Translations under genes and position numbers: made by a program
Part shown: positions 46,173 through 59,900 of the stretch, piece by piece
Layout: each line of letters opens with the position of its first letter
How positions within the stretch are numbered: the stretch's first letter is position 1
Notes under the pieces: generated by a model
The model's input: only the letters and a program-made list of their open reading frames with translations
The model's database searches: none
Told to the model about the DNA's origin: nothing
DNA from: Antedon mediterranea
Taxonomy: Eukaryota; Echinodermata; Crinoidea; Comatulida; Antedonidae
Length of the DNA stretch: 64,000 bases
Reading direction: 5' to 3'
NCBI RefSeq assembly: GCF_964355755.1
Contig: NC_092672.1
Location: 38,374,501-38,438,500 of the forward strand

Positions 46173-46326
46173 ATTATTGAACAGTTATTCTATTTATATG
46201 GTCTTACTACGTGAGAATAGACTAAATACCATGACAATAGCACAGAGGTGAAACTGAAATCTAAAATATCAACAATTTATAAACAGGTAAACAAATGTAG
46301 AAAATTAATTACCAACTAACTACCTT

Positions 46327-46459
46327 TTAAGCTCTGTCTACACTATTAAACTTTATGTAAAAATGTGATGTGTCCATATATGGGCACGGTGACATTATCA
46401 CTACCATATTTTGGCACCTCACACATTTTGTGTCAAAGTAGTTTGATGTGAGAGCATTA
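46327..46459. mobile_element. AAGCTCTGTC MITE, copy 5
   Basis: Left terminus intact, right terminus decayed; one ACTACCATATTTTGGCA repeat. Confidence 0.75.
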
Positions 46460-47130
46460 GAAATTCATTATTAATATAATTAAATTGAATAGACTTATAG
46501 ATTTTCCCCAAAAATTCCATCAAAGAGGTGGCAGTAAGGAGGGTGATGGTGTAGGCCTAGAGTAGTACATGTGCATAAACTTATCTTCACACCACCCGGT
46601 CCTTGCCCTGTGTTCAGCTCACGCTCACCGTCGACAGAGATGAATCAGTCAATAAATAAAACATTCACACAGCCTACAGCAAGGTTGCAATTAATAATTT
46701 ACCTAACAGTATTTCAAATTACATTTTGCTCACTCACATAACCAGTATACTACTTACATAATTGAGCTTCGTTATCATAAATCTGTGTTGTTTTTAGTAA
46801 GTACTTATTTCATACCACCCGCCATCATAACAGACTAAAAGTGCAATTTTCATCTTAACTATAGAGGGGGTAAAGCTGTCAAGAATATTCGTGACCAAAG
46901 AAGAGTTATAATAAATATATCTTTCGTCATGACATTATTATTATTGAGAGGTTTTTGTTTTATATCCCATTTCGGGATCAGGAACAGAATTAAAACGCAT
47001 TAATCTGGCATTTGAACTTGTGTATTCATGATTTGTCCCCAAAATAAATTCGCATCCCTGTGCCAATTATGTATTTCAATCTTTCCATTTGTTACAATAG
47101 TTAGTGACAATCTCTACTTCGTTTCCATCA
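46460..47130. other. Intergenic sequence without recognised features
   Basis: No exon or element supported. Confidence 0.4.
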
Positions 47131-47132
47131 CG

Positions 47133-47551
47133 TGTTTTTCACTCGCCGATTGTCAAATCCGTGGGTGACAGCGGATAACCAACCGAAAAACACGGGTCTT
47201 CCAAATGAGCTACTAGGCTGGATAAAAGTAAAAGTTCATTTCTAACTGATAAACATAGCTTTCAGTAAATAAAAGAAAAAATGTAATGGTCTGTTTTGTT
47301 TCACCTAGTGCTTGAACCATTGACGACAATTAATACCATACCGAAAGACACGGGTCTTCCCTCTAAGCTGAAAGTAAAAGTTAATTTTTACCCGATAAAC
47401 ATGGCTTTCAATCAATAAAAGAAAAGGTTTAATAGTCTATCATCTGAACACGGCTGCAGTCGCGTGCTCAAGTTAGTGTTTAGCGACCAACCGACCGACA
47501 TAGTGAGCTGTAGGCCTAGAATCGCGTTGCTCGCGACTAAAAACTACGTCG
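47133..47551. repeat. Dispersed element with internal imperfect duplication
   Basis: Two diverged halves share ACCGAAAA/GACACGGGTCTTCC and a GATAAACATxGCTTTCA block. The right end, ACCGACCGACATAGTGAGC ... CGCGACTAAAAA, recurs at 7622-7676. Confidence 0.5.
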
Positions 47552-48338
47552 GTGTTGCCAACTCCTAGAGCACCTCCCTCCTGAACCACGGACCTCTGGT
47601 ATTTTCGGTTATTCACTGTATCATTAGATTAGAAAGACGCATTTGACAATAATTTTCAAAAAATGTATTAGTTTTTAATGTACTTTACAATAAGAAACTT
47701 TTTATTTAAAAAAAAAATACTCTAAAAAGTATAATTATTAGGCCTATGTACAATTTAAACGATAAATCGGGCAAATTAATATTAGACTACAAACAAATCA
47801 AACTTAAGAAAATATATATACTGTATATAACAGATAAGTACATGCTTAATGACGTAATTATTATAACGTTAATGGTAAGGCAATTAGTAACGTTCGGCAA
47901 GTTGTCAGGCAGACCAACATGAACAAGGTATTAATTCGTTTTGAACTAAAATAACTTTCGGGCAATTTACGGGCAAGCCTTTATCATCCATATTACATTA
48001 AATGTTAACAAACCCTGTAGCTTTTATGGATAAGGTGGAATACACGCACACGGATGGAAGACAATGAGCGAAAGACATTATACATTATGTGATTTGAAAC
48101 AAAACTATTACATGCGTGAAATTAAAGAATACACATAGATATAAAGTCTGCATCTTAGTTTGACAATAAGCACACACTTTCTGCAAAGCTGGTCCTTGTC
48201 CACGGACCACAAATAAACCATCATACACTGGAGGTCACTGGAGGTACAGTATTATTAATCAGAATTAATTGAGATATTTAGCTTAAATATTTAGTATTTA
48301 AATATTAATTTTATGGATTTTGCTTCAGTGACATTTAC
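47552..48338. other. Intergenic sequence without recognised features
   Basis: No exon or element supported. Confidence 0.4.
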
Positions 48339-48583
48339 TAAAGGTAGCTGTACCATATCGAACTTTATGTGACAACAAATGTGATGTGCCCATATCGACA
48401 CGATGACGTCATATCTCTACTATTTGGGCACATCACCTTTTTAGGCTTAAGCTTTGTCTACATTATCAAACTTTATGTGTCAAAAAAATATGATGTGCCC
48501 ATATATGGACATGATGATGTCATGTCACTACCATATTTAAGCATAGCACTACCATATTTGGGCACATCACCTTTTTAGGTTTA
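48339..48583. mobile_element. AAGCTCTGTC MITE, copies 6 and 7 in tandem
   Basis: Two copies lie side by side (48339-48446 and 48447-48583), both lacking a good right terminus (ending CATCACCTTTTTAGG). Confidence 0.75.
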
Positions 48584-49046
48584 CCAAAGAATACAAGAAT
48601 TGTTTTTATATTTTAAATGTTTGTTAAATGTTATTGTTAAAATACTTCCTAATAAGGAATAACAGTCGAACATCTAATAATGCACCTTCAGAGAGAAATT
48701 ATTGATTGTCACAACACACACACAGCTTGCTGTACACATTATACTTAAATATATTTCTTGATTATTAACATCATGATATTCAAACTGATGTACATACGTT
48801 ATTATATTACATAATGCATTGCCCAAAACTATTACACTAAAATCGGTTAGTACTTTTCTACTTACAAATGATCACAAAAATAAAATACAAAACAGAATGC
48901 ACAAACAACTCCTTAACATTTAAAGAAAAACACAACAACATTTCTTAACTAAAAACAAAACCCTTTTAAATTACAACAAGAAACAGAATTGGAATGGCAA
49001 TAAGGACACACAACAATGGTGTACGTGAACAAAATAAACAAAATAA

Positions 49047-49315
49047 GGCGCTAGTTCCGTTTTGCACCTGTCGTTTATTTCGACTCAAAATTGGTTAAGT
49101 AACTTTATCGTGAGTACCACACCTTAGAATTAGGCCTAAAAAATACTTTTACGAAGGAGATCACACAAAAAGTAAAAAATAAATCCTTTAAATTGATGAA
49201 TTTTCAGACGTGTTTCTCGCACATTTTTAAGGTGTGGTATTCACAATAAGGTGCTTAACAATTTGGAGTCAAAAGGAAGTCGAAATAAAAACAGGTGCGA
49301 AACGGAACTAGCGCC
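49047..49315. mobile_element. hAT-like MITE, 269 bp
   Basis: Termini GGCGCTAGTTCCGTTTTGCA and its inverted partner span about 55 bp each. CAAAATAA is present immediately on both sides, an 8-bp target duplication typical of hAT elements. Confidence 0.85.
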
Positions 49316-49433
49316 CAAAATAAACTATACAGAATAAAAAGAACAACTGCATTCTATAAACTTACATATTATAACATTGATGAAAACAAACACGATTGCA
49401 AGATTTAAATGTTTGTGCTTTTTAAATATAATA

Positions 49434-49615
49434 TAAAGCTGTCTACATTATCAAACTTTATGTGACTAATGCGATGTGGCCAAATATGGACACGATGATG
49501 TCATATCACTACCATATTTTGGCATATCACTACCATATTTGTGCATACCACTACCATATTTGGGCACATCACACTTTTTTTGTCAAACTAGTTTGATAGT
49601 GTACACAGAGCTTTA
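49434..49615. mobile_element. AAGCTCTGTC MITE, copy 8
   Basis: Long copy with four ACTACCATATTT-type repeats and both termini. Confidence 0.85.
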
Positions 49616-50551
49616 GAAGTAATGATTACTTTTACTATTTATTTACAGTATTATTGCTAGGCAACAATCAGTTTCTCTTTGTTTTAAATTCTTAATTTGT
49701 GCACACAATAAATTAAAATACAGAAATCTTATTAATAAACGTATACCAAACCGTGCATTGTTTTAGGCATGTTATGTTTAAGAACAGAAATTATTTCATA
49801 TCATATCATAAATATTTATGATTTACAACAAAGAGAACTTAAAATATACTTTAATAAAACTTCAAAAAAATGTGTACTACTAGAAGAGTAAAGTATTGGA
49901 TTATACAACACAGTATGATAGCAGTGTGTATTTCATAATAAAGGTATTTATAAACCAATTATTCATTTCAATTACAGATTGCAACATGATCACATGACAC
50001 AACTAAACACTATAAGATAGAATTAATAATTAATAGATATTTTATATATATTTTTGGTACATCTTTTAGACCACTGGCCAATATCATAAGAAAGAAACCG
50101 CTAGTATCAAATTTACATTATAAAATTTCTTTTACCAAAAAAAATTCTACAAATCATGATTCGGAAATATATGCATGTTATACATGATTTTTAAGATTAA
50201 TTTTTACTACCTGATTCGGAGGAAATTAAATCATTTCTTTTTCACTCAAAATATTATTTAAATTGTTAGTAAATCGTTAGTAATATCATACAGCAGCTAC
50301 AAGAATTAAACCTATTTTTCCTAGAAAATCAATTAATGTTGAAGCAGTTTTATCTTGTAATTTCATTGCCAAAACAATATTATTTGCTAATATGAATTTA
50401 GGATTCTACTCTATTATATCCTATTATTCAAATGAATTGTCATTGCAAAGTATTTCAGAAAAAGTTAATAGTTCGGTTTGTTCTTCTGTTTCTTGCTTAA
50501 AATATTCACAATTTGGAACTTTTTATCTCCTGTACAAATCTGCAACTTTTA
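49616..50551 (-). other. Probable DEPDC5 3' UTR and flank
   Basis: AT-rich, no exon. The first canonical AATAAA on the minus strand is at 49638-49643; TATAAA-type variants occur nearer, at 50041 and 49947. Confidence 0.4.
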
Positions 50552-50984
50552 TCAATCAGCACAACTCTCATAGATACTCATTTCTTCAAACTCTGTCCAA
50601 AGATTCGCAAGACGATTATCGTGATTCGAGCAAAACAACTTAAAATCAGTTAATAAGTGTTCAGCAAAGTTTTCATCAGATATACTAGTTGACCTCCATC
50701 GCTTTGTAAGCGTGTGATTGGTCACCCACATGAAACCAAGGTCAGTTTGCGAATGGACATAGTCTAACATGGGATCTTGTTTACTAATTCTTCTGGCAGT
50801 TGTATTATTGCTGTTATTGTTTGTTGAGTGGACTTCAGATTCTTGAGTGAAAGGAGACACAATGACCACAGCCATTCCTGTGATGTGAATAAATTGTTGG
50901 TGTAAACTCACGGAATACGGATCGTTTCGAGTATTGCACGATAATGGACTTCTGTTTGTAGTTATATCTTCTAAAAATCCAAAC
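50552..50984 (-). CDS. DEPDC5: DEPDC5 window exon 24, C-terminal with stop
   Basis: Phase 2 in; ends at TGA 50552-50554. Encodes [43 protein letters not shown] and [13 protein letters not shown], the conserved C-terminus. Confidence 0.96.
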
Positions 50985-53900
50985 CTACAATAAAAAATAA
51001 ATACATTATTCATTATAAAGTTTGGATAAAACAAACAAAATATTTAAGTCTTAAGAAAAAATTTATTTAATGAAAAAAATACTAATAGTCAATGGTAATT
51101 CCCAGAAACAAAGAAAAAGCACTTATAGTAAATGCTGCTATCAGCAATGATGACTGGAGTAAAGAAACCACACAATTACCTTTCAAGTATAAACTGTTGA
51201 AATTGTTTAATTTTCTGATCCTCTCTGGTGATCATTTCCTCCTGATCCTCTCTGGTGATCATTTCCTCCTGATGACCGTTGCATGAATTATTTGATCGTA
51301 GACTCAAGGTGTTAAGTTTGATAAATATTGGAGAAAGAAGCGGGTCTTGATTATCCGTGTCCAATCCAAATGGATCCAGTAGGATTGGTACAAGATGGAA
51401 ACCACTAGAGGACGCTCTTCTACTCCATTCCTTAACCTGCAATACAATTCATGTATTTAGCAGAATATAGTGCTATAAAAAATATTATATAACACCTAAA
51501 TAAATTCCTGTCATTTGATTGGAAGATTGTGGGTCACATGGCATGCAATAGTATGCACTATTTAATGATTACCTCTTGGTATTATTTGTACTATTCCATT
51601 CATAAAAATTCATTATTAAAGCTATTTATTCATGTTCAATAATTTATTAAAGAAAATTTAGGAAACTAAAAATGAACAAAAAAATATAACATGAGCATTT
51701 TTATGATAAATATTTTGTGCTTGAAATTAACAATATGCAGGCCCCATCCTGTGGATTCAGGTAAATAATTTGGAACTATTTGTAAATTAGGCCCAAAATA
51801 AACCAAAAATATTAGTATTCTACAGCCTGGATACTCTCATTCAAAACCATATTATCGTTATTAATCCTTCCGGAAAGTCATTGCTCGTTTAAAAAAAGGA
51901 TATATGAAAATTTATTTAAAAAAGAAAAATGTATGTATTTTATGGACATTTATAGAGGAATACTGATTTCTTACCTGGTTGTGTAGCAGACTTGGGGTGC
52001 ACACCAACCACTGTACTTCAATATCAAATGCTTGCGATGGACAATACTTGCTATGGTAACCAACATGATACCATTCAACCCTGTCATTTAGATTACTGTC
52101 AATGGTTTGAGTTAAATTCTTATATGTGGGAGTCCAACAAACTGAAAGACAATGTTACAAATTCAGTATTAAACTTAAAAATAAACTTAACTTCGAAAAT
52201 TCATTTATAAACTTCTGGAAAAAACTATGGATTAATTTGTTTTACATATTTCTCTAATTCAGACTCTGGAATCTAAATCAACTTTCCAATTTGGATTCAT
52301 GTTCAAGGCCAAAAAGAAAAAGTAGTTGCCTTTGCACAACATGACAGGAAAGACTAAGTACAATAATTGCAACTCACCATTGTCACGGTCCAGTGACTCA
52401 GGAGTGTTCCACCACTTCTGTTCTTCAAATGAAACTTCAAACCAATTACGTTCATGCTGGCCAGCGCTGATTGGCTCTGATAATTTGCGTCGCCATGGTA
52501 ACTTCAAGACATTCTCATTTTTATCATCGTCTTGGTTGAAGTAGTAGATGTAGAATCCATATTTGAAACATTTCATATTTGGACCAGATATGCTTATGAT
52601 CATTCCCTCGTCAAGAAGGTTCTGTAGTAAAATGGTTTGATTTTTAATGATTATGATTATGATTAGAAAAATATTATATAGAATAATAATTATGAATATG
52701 ATGATGCTTATTATGATTTAAAATTATTTATTTCAATCAAAGTAACAAGCTTATCAACTAAAGCTCTGTCTACACTATAAAACTTTATGTGCCTATATAT
52801 GGACATGATGATATCACTATTTAAGCATATCACTACCATATTTGGGCACTTTTTTTGTCAAACTAGTTGTGTAGACAGAGCTTTAGTCTCATTTAAGAGT
52901 TTTGAGTGAAGTAGAAACACCGATAAGTTACATCCCCTGGCACCAATTCAGGATTGAACCCTGGATCTTGGGATTGGAAGGCACCAGCCTACAGCGCCAC
53001 TATTATTACACTATTAATATCTGACCTGCATTTTATTGATAGCCTCGTAGAATGTTGAGCCATTCTCAATTGTCGCCATAAGCCATGTTACAGCTTCAGC
53101 TGCCACAAAGCTGAAACAGGGTAGCTTCTTTGAACCTGGCAAGAAATTCATTCCCTCTCTGAAAACAAAAATAGAACAAAAAATAATAATAAATAAATTA
53201 TACCAGTATAAAATACTAGTCCTGTTTAGAATGAGTTGAGAAAATAATAAATGTTAAATGTATTTATTCGTCCTCCAGCTTAACTGAAAACTGAGGAAAT
53301 TCGAATGAGGTCCTCCACGGACCCACAGCAGCCAGCAGTGCAGTGCCTACCAGATCAGCACACCGGGAGACAATCCCTTACTCTTTTTGAATAGTGTACA
53401 GTTAACAGTGTATACATGCACTACAGTATACGGGACCAATAGCTTTATATCCCATCCGAAGAATGAGGCAATGAGAATAAAGCATCTTCCAATAAACCTA
53501 AAAATGACTACAATCTGTTTTTATGCATATTCCTTTTTATTTGTATAAAAACAAAGAATATGTTAACTATACTTACTTTCCATACTTCATTGCTGCGGTA
53601 ATCTTTTCGTTTGGTGAACTTAATGTCAACTGTTCTACTGAATTTGTGATATTATCAGTTTGCTTTGCTACATTCTCAATGGCATCTAGAACCATATGCG
53701 AAATCTCTGAATTGGACGGTGGGGCGCTGGTAGGGGTGTTTGAACCACTCCCTCTTGAGGGCCTTTTCTTTGCATCAGGAAACCCTAACCTCTGTGAAAC
53801 AAATATTATAATGTGTCTGCTTAATATACACAAACCAACATTTCAAGAAGTGTCCATATTTGGGTATGATGGCATTTGTAGAATCTATACAGGTAGGGTT

Positions 53901-56900
53901 CTCACTAATAGACGACAAGGCTTGCTTCTGTCAGGTTGTAAGGAAACAGATTTACACGTACCGTAGGAGAACTCTGGCGTGAGCTCTGACGTGAACTTTG
54001 TCTTGATGCAGCCAACGGTGAAAGGTCAATATCTGCATCTGGTAAGTTTACATATGAACTATTTCTAGAAATTGACCTTTGACATTTCAATCCTGGTATT
54101 GGCGAGACTGGAGAAGTTGTATATTCTTTGGAATGTAGTCGCTACAAATAAGATGGTTTTAATATAATTAGTTTTAAACGGAAACTGTATTGCAAAAACC
54201 TTCCTAATAATTATAATTTGAACTGTAATTTGATCTGATTTTAATTGGATGTGTTTTCTAATATGTTTATCTTCTTATTTTAAATGTTTTTTATTTGTTG
54301 TTTTGTCTTGCCCTGTATATGTTTGATCCTCCAAGCTGTCACCTGCGATGTTTGTTACATTCTTATGTTTTTTTATTTGAAATAAAGGATGATTTTACAC
54401 ATACAATAGGAAAACACCTGAAATATTAAAGCACAAAACTCTTACCGATGTTCGTCCTGTTCTTTGCGGTCGTCTTATTCGGTTAAGTCCTTCAATGAAC
54501 CTGATAAAACCTTCTAATAGTTGGTGACACTGAGTCTCGTTCAGACTCTCAAAAACGTCAAACTTTGGTGAGCTGCTGGACAACTTTTTAATGTATGCAA
54601 CTGGTGAGGGCAGCAAAAGAAATCTGCTTCTCCAGAATTTCAAGGACTGCAAGTATAGAAGGAACAAAAGGCATTACTTCTTAAATCAAATTCGGATTTG
54701 CGCGGGAGAATCATTTAGAGCCCATACAAAATTACTTTTTAAAAGATTTGACGTTTTAAACATTTATGATTTAAATTAAATTAAATCCTTCACCCTGGTA
54801 TTCAATAATCTCCGCTACATTGTATCGTTATACTTGTTATTATACCATATTTAATTATATTTCATATTGTACTCTAATTGTTATCATTATCCCTTTTATC
54901 ATTATATTATATAATTGCCTGGTTTATCTTAACTTCTATAATTTAAATTTTTTTTTTTTTTTTTTGATTTTATGTACTTTCACTATTATATATTCATATT
55001 TTAGTCTACTCTGTAGCAATGTTAGTATACTTATAGGCATACGGGAGTCACGACTTAAAGTTCAGTGAACTTACTGTGACTTCCATCCACCCACATTTAA
55101 TATATGTTATGTAAATGCAAATGATATATATATATATATATATATATAAGTGAGTGGAAAAAAATAAATAAACGAATAAAAAATAAACGAAATACTCTAC
55201 AAATCGTTCTGGGAATTGAAGTTAGAGGGACACATCATTTCTGGTGATAGTTGTATCACTCCATTTTCACTTGTTATGTTTTGCAGAAAGGAATAAAATA
55301 AAGAATACATTCTGGTTTAAAGTATCTTGCAGTATTTGAAATAGCAATAATAGTAAAAAAATGTTTAAAAAAACAAAGAATGTTACTGTCATTTAGGTAG
55401 ACTGTAGAATTTAAAATCATTTTTACAAAGCATTTACTTAAAGTGCACACCTCTTTTAGTTCAAAATATGATGTAGGTGTCCCTCTATACGCAATGTAGC
55501 TATCTCTATGGTTCCATTCATTATTCTCAACAGGTTTGTGTCTTAGTTTGATGTTTGTAAAGAGGAAGCTATCTCTGCCTGGGTGCCATAGGTTGTAGTT
55601 GTATACTAACTCTGGTAACTTCTTTTCATATCTATAAACATAACAATCAAAAAATCAATCAATCATTTATTTCCTTTATTCATAAACAAACATAAATATA
55701 ACAATAATAATTTTTTTTACAATATGCAAAGCTTGTACCTCAAATCAAACTTAATTACGACTACAGAAGAGTGTTACTTCTAAGTATAAGCATATTAACT
55801 AGATCCAATGGAGGTTACTGAACAACAAGTCTCAGAGACAGGATCTGCCTAAACTATCAAACTTTATGTAACAAAAAAATGTGATGTGTCCATACATGGA
55901 TCCGATGACATCTTATCAATACCATATTTGGGCATATCACTAACGTATTTGGCCATATCACTACCATATTTGGCCATATCACCACCATATTTAGCCATAT
56001 CAATACCATATTTGGCCATATCACTAACATATTTGGGCACACCCCACTTGATCAAACCTTCAAATAAAACATAAAACCTTTAAAAAAATTGTTTATATTA
56101 TAATTACAATAATTACCTTGGTGTGTATCTGATTACATCAATACTGTTATCTGGGCTCAAAGAAATACTGTGGAATGTACTTCCATAGCTCAGCACACAC
56201 AGATTCTAAATTACATAAAAATTAAATATTGGAATTGCTTTACACCAAAGTACATATATAGTTGATGTCACCATGGAGAAATAAGTTGTCACAATTTTAA
56301 GGTTATATTCAAATTCAACATTCTTACAGTAAATAACGAACACACAACCTGTAGAGGAAGACATGAGAGTGTTGGTAACCATCCCATATGTTCACAGCCT
56401 ATCAGATAAGATTAGGAGAACACTTAAAAACTATAGTGTACGAACATACTTTAAACCATCCTTACAGAAGTATTTTATTGCTCAAAAGAACCCCAACTTA
56501 CTTTTTTCTCATTTGTAACAAGTGAGCCTCTGTTCCCAGATAATGACAAGCAGTCACTGCCCTCATCAGGTGAAACAACAAGCTGAAAATCCTGCCAGAA
56601 AACAACATTACAAATATTCACATGAAATACTGTAATACTAATTTAATAATGCATTTCTCAGTATTCAAAGGGGTGCTCCTACGATCACATTCAGACACTA
56701 TGTGAGTAATATAAAAGTGACTATACGATGCACAAGTGAGCTAGGAATATTAAAATATATAGGTTTAGGCATCACATATTCCATTCCCTAGTAATATTAG
56801 TGGCGGAACCAGGATTTAGAAATAGGAGGCACCAGGGCCTAAAAATGGTGAAATGAAGGGCTGAGCTTAATTTGATGTCCTATCTTTTGCATTACAATTC

Positions 56901-59900
56901 ATGAAATTTAGAGGTGCTCCCACTTGGATCCACTGCTACGGTATTAATGTATTAATGTAAATAAAAATTATATAATTGCACCTGTATTAGACGTTGAGAG
57001 ACAAGCTCCTTAAAGACAGCCGCTGTTGTCATTGTGTTCATGGATGTTGTATCATCCACTGCTATGGAGTAATTCCCCTCAAAATAGTCACTTTGTAGAG
57101 CGCATTTGTCCGGAAAGAAATCCGTAGTAATCGGGAAGCATGCAGTGATGGTTAGCGACTTTCGATCAAGACCTAAAGGTTAAACATGTATTTTAGAAAC
57201 GAAAATTGTAATATTTTATCATTTTCTATTCTTCTTTATAACATTATTCTCATTTGTGAGTTTATTTCAAACTTTAGCGTTAGTGGAATGTATATTTAAA
57301 AACCAGACATCCGAGTGTGGAGCTTTCGCTAAATGATATCTCTTACAAACTGATATACCTGATGAAATAGAGTAAGCCATACCTGTTAAGGTGAAGGGGG
57401 TCAGAGCCTGTTCCCCCGTAATTCCCCATGCACATCCAATCCGTCGTTTCAGATCAATACGATCAAGAACAGTCTGAGAGTCTGAAAAAAATAACAAATA
57501 GAATTTAGTATGACAAATAGTGTGTGTGTAGATAACTTCTGCATATTTTAGGATCACAAAAATGTACCTTTTTATTAATAAATAAATACAATTACCTAAC
57601 ATGCATTCAACTTTCCAATGAATACAATTATAATATATTATATAAATATTATTATATATTATAAATTATTTTAATTACCATGGTGATCGTCACTCTCACT
57701 TTCATCCGTGGCAGACAGGTGGATAGACTCGCTAGACGACGTGAGTAGAGAATGGCCATCGTCGCAAGGTTGTGTTGTTGTCCGCCAACGTTGTGCGTGT
57801 ACAGGAGTTGATGTATTACTTGCTTGATGTTGAAATTGAATCACCTCTCCAGATGGACCTTTAAATATTTATTTTAAAATAAATGAACTGATATTTATGT
57901 TTAAAGGATGTTAAAGCAGGTATAAGTGCAGTGTGTATATAGAACAATGAACAATGTCACAACATCCACATTGTTTTCCTATTTTAACATTGTTGTTTGT
58001 ACAATTTGATGTATTTTCTTGTAGTTTTATTGAATCTCAAATGTAGGAAAGACAACAAAATATTATGTGAGAATGGAATGTTGTAACATAAACAAGAGTA
58101 AAATTTATACCCATACCATGGGGGTAGACATGGGTCCATCTTCGTCGATCTGGTGTAAGCTTTGTCGTCAAGGTGGTAGGCGAGAAAGGATTCATCGTTG
58201 GCGGAAAATTCTTATTTTTTGAGGATTTCTTTTTTCCAAATGAAAACACATTGCCATCGTACGTATCATAGGGGTCATAGTTCACATCTTGCTCTAATTC
58301 ACTAGGTGGACAGTTAGGTAAACCTAAGTATTGAGGTAGGTCATATTCATTGCCTGCTAAATGCAGATAGTCATCATTTATTTTGTTCTGAAAATGAAAA
58401 TGGAAAAAAGAAAGATTTATCTTTAAATATAACTTTAGGATTTAGATGCTATACGGGTCAATTTTTAGGATAATGACCAAAACCACAAAACATTGTTTTC
58501 TCTTATTTTGCTAATACAATTTGCTCTCAATACTGGACACCTTTGGATGGCCTAAAATGTCTGCTTTTCCGGAGAGTCTGGTATTAGGAATGTGTTTCTA
58601 ATGGTAAAAATGAATTTGGGACCTTTTGGACCTAAAAAAAAATCTGAAATTAGGAGAGTTTCTGTTTTTCAGAGAGTCCGATATTGGGAGAGTCGACTTT
58701 AGTAACTTTCTAAGTAATAGTATTATTTTGTAAAGCACAAAAAACAAAAGACGCTGTACAAACAAGTGAAAGATATCAAGGAAAATTGAAGATCATGCTG
58801 AAGTCCCTTAATAAGTACCACTTAAGTCTAGCCATACCTTTGGTTTTCTGTTAGGCTGTAATGTCCTGGGTGTAAAGGTGTTACTGTAGCGTTTCTTACT
58901 TTTAGATATATAAAAACTGTAGTTAATCCAGTGAGGAATGTGATAAATATCGGAATAGTTTTGAGCCACCTCTGGATTGGCATCTATAAACTAAAAACAA
59001 AATAACAAAATTTAATTATCCATATTAAGTTCGACGGTTTGTTTAAATTCAATTAAATATTTTTGTAAGAGTCTCAGCTTAAAAGCTTTCTTATCTAGAG
59101 TTCCCTTTTCCATAAATATTTGATGACATCTTTGTACAAATTATTATTAGTTTTATGGAATAAATTGATTTTGATTGATTGATTCATTTTGGTTAATCAA
59201 AATGGTTTAATTACCTTAAGTAATGGTACAGCATGGAGAGGTTGTTCACCCAAGCACACTAGATCACTTCCAATACCTTGTAAAAGAATGTAAATAAAAT
59301 CATTAGCAATTTACAGACTGTAATTTCTCTTACAAACTTTATAGAATTATGTTTTTTTTTCAGCATGTATTGCCAAGAACACATACCATAATCTATCATT
59401 CTTGATTGCGAAAGTTCACAAAGTTGCCGATCGACCTCAAACACACCGTTACCAGGTGTTACGAATACTACAACTTGCCCAGTCCTTTCAAAGTTACGAT
59501 TTGAGTAATGGTTATCAAAAACTAAAGAAAAAAAAATGATACAATCAATTTAAATTACATAGATACACAACATATTTTCATTCATGTTCAAGATTCAAGA
59601 CATTTTATTGGTCCACTTAAAATTCATTTTGCTTGGCAAGATTAAGACAATAAAACTACAACAAAGAAAAATACATCACATTGTAAAAACGCTATAGGCC
59701 ATCCTACTGTAAAAATACTGTTAGAATACAGCTATAGGCCATCCTACTGTAAAAATACTGTTAGAATACAGCTATAGGCCATCCTACTGTAAAAATACTG
59801 TTAGAATACAGCTATAGGCCATCCTACTGTAAAAATACTGTTAGAATACAGCTATAGGCCATCCTACTGTAAAAATACTGTTAGAATACAGCTATAGGCC

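Noticed and set aside
52921-53002. Functional tRNA gene on the minus strand
   Set aside because: Boxes are present but acceptor and anticodon stems do not pair well; better read as a SINE.
53523-53966. 147-residue plus-strand ORF
   Set aside because: Antisense to two DEPDC5 exons and the intron between them.
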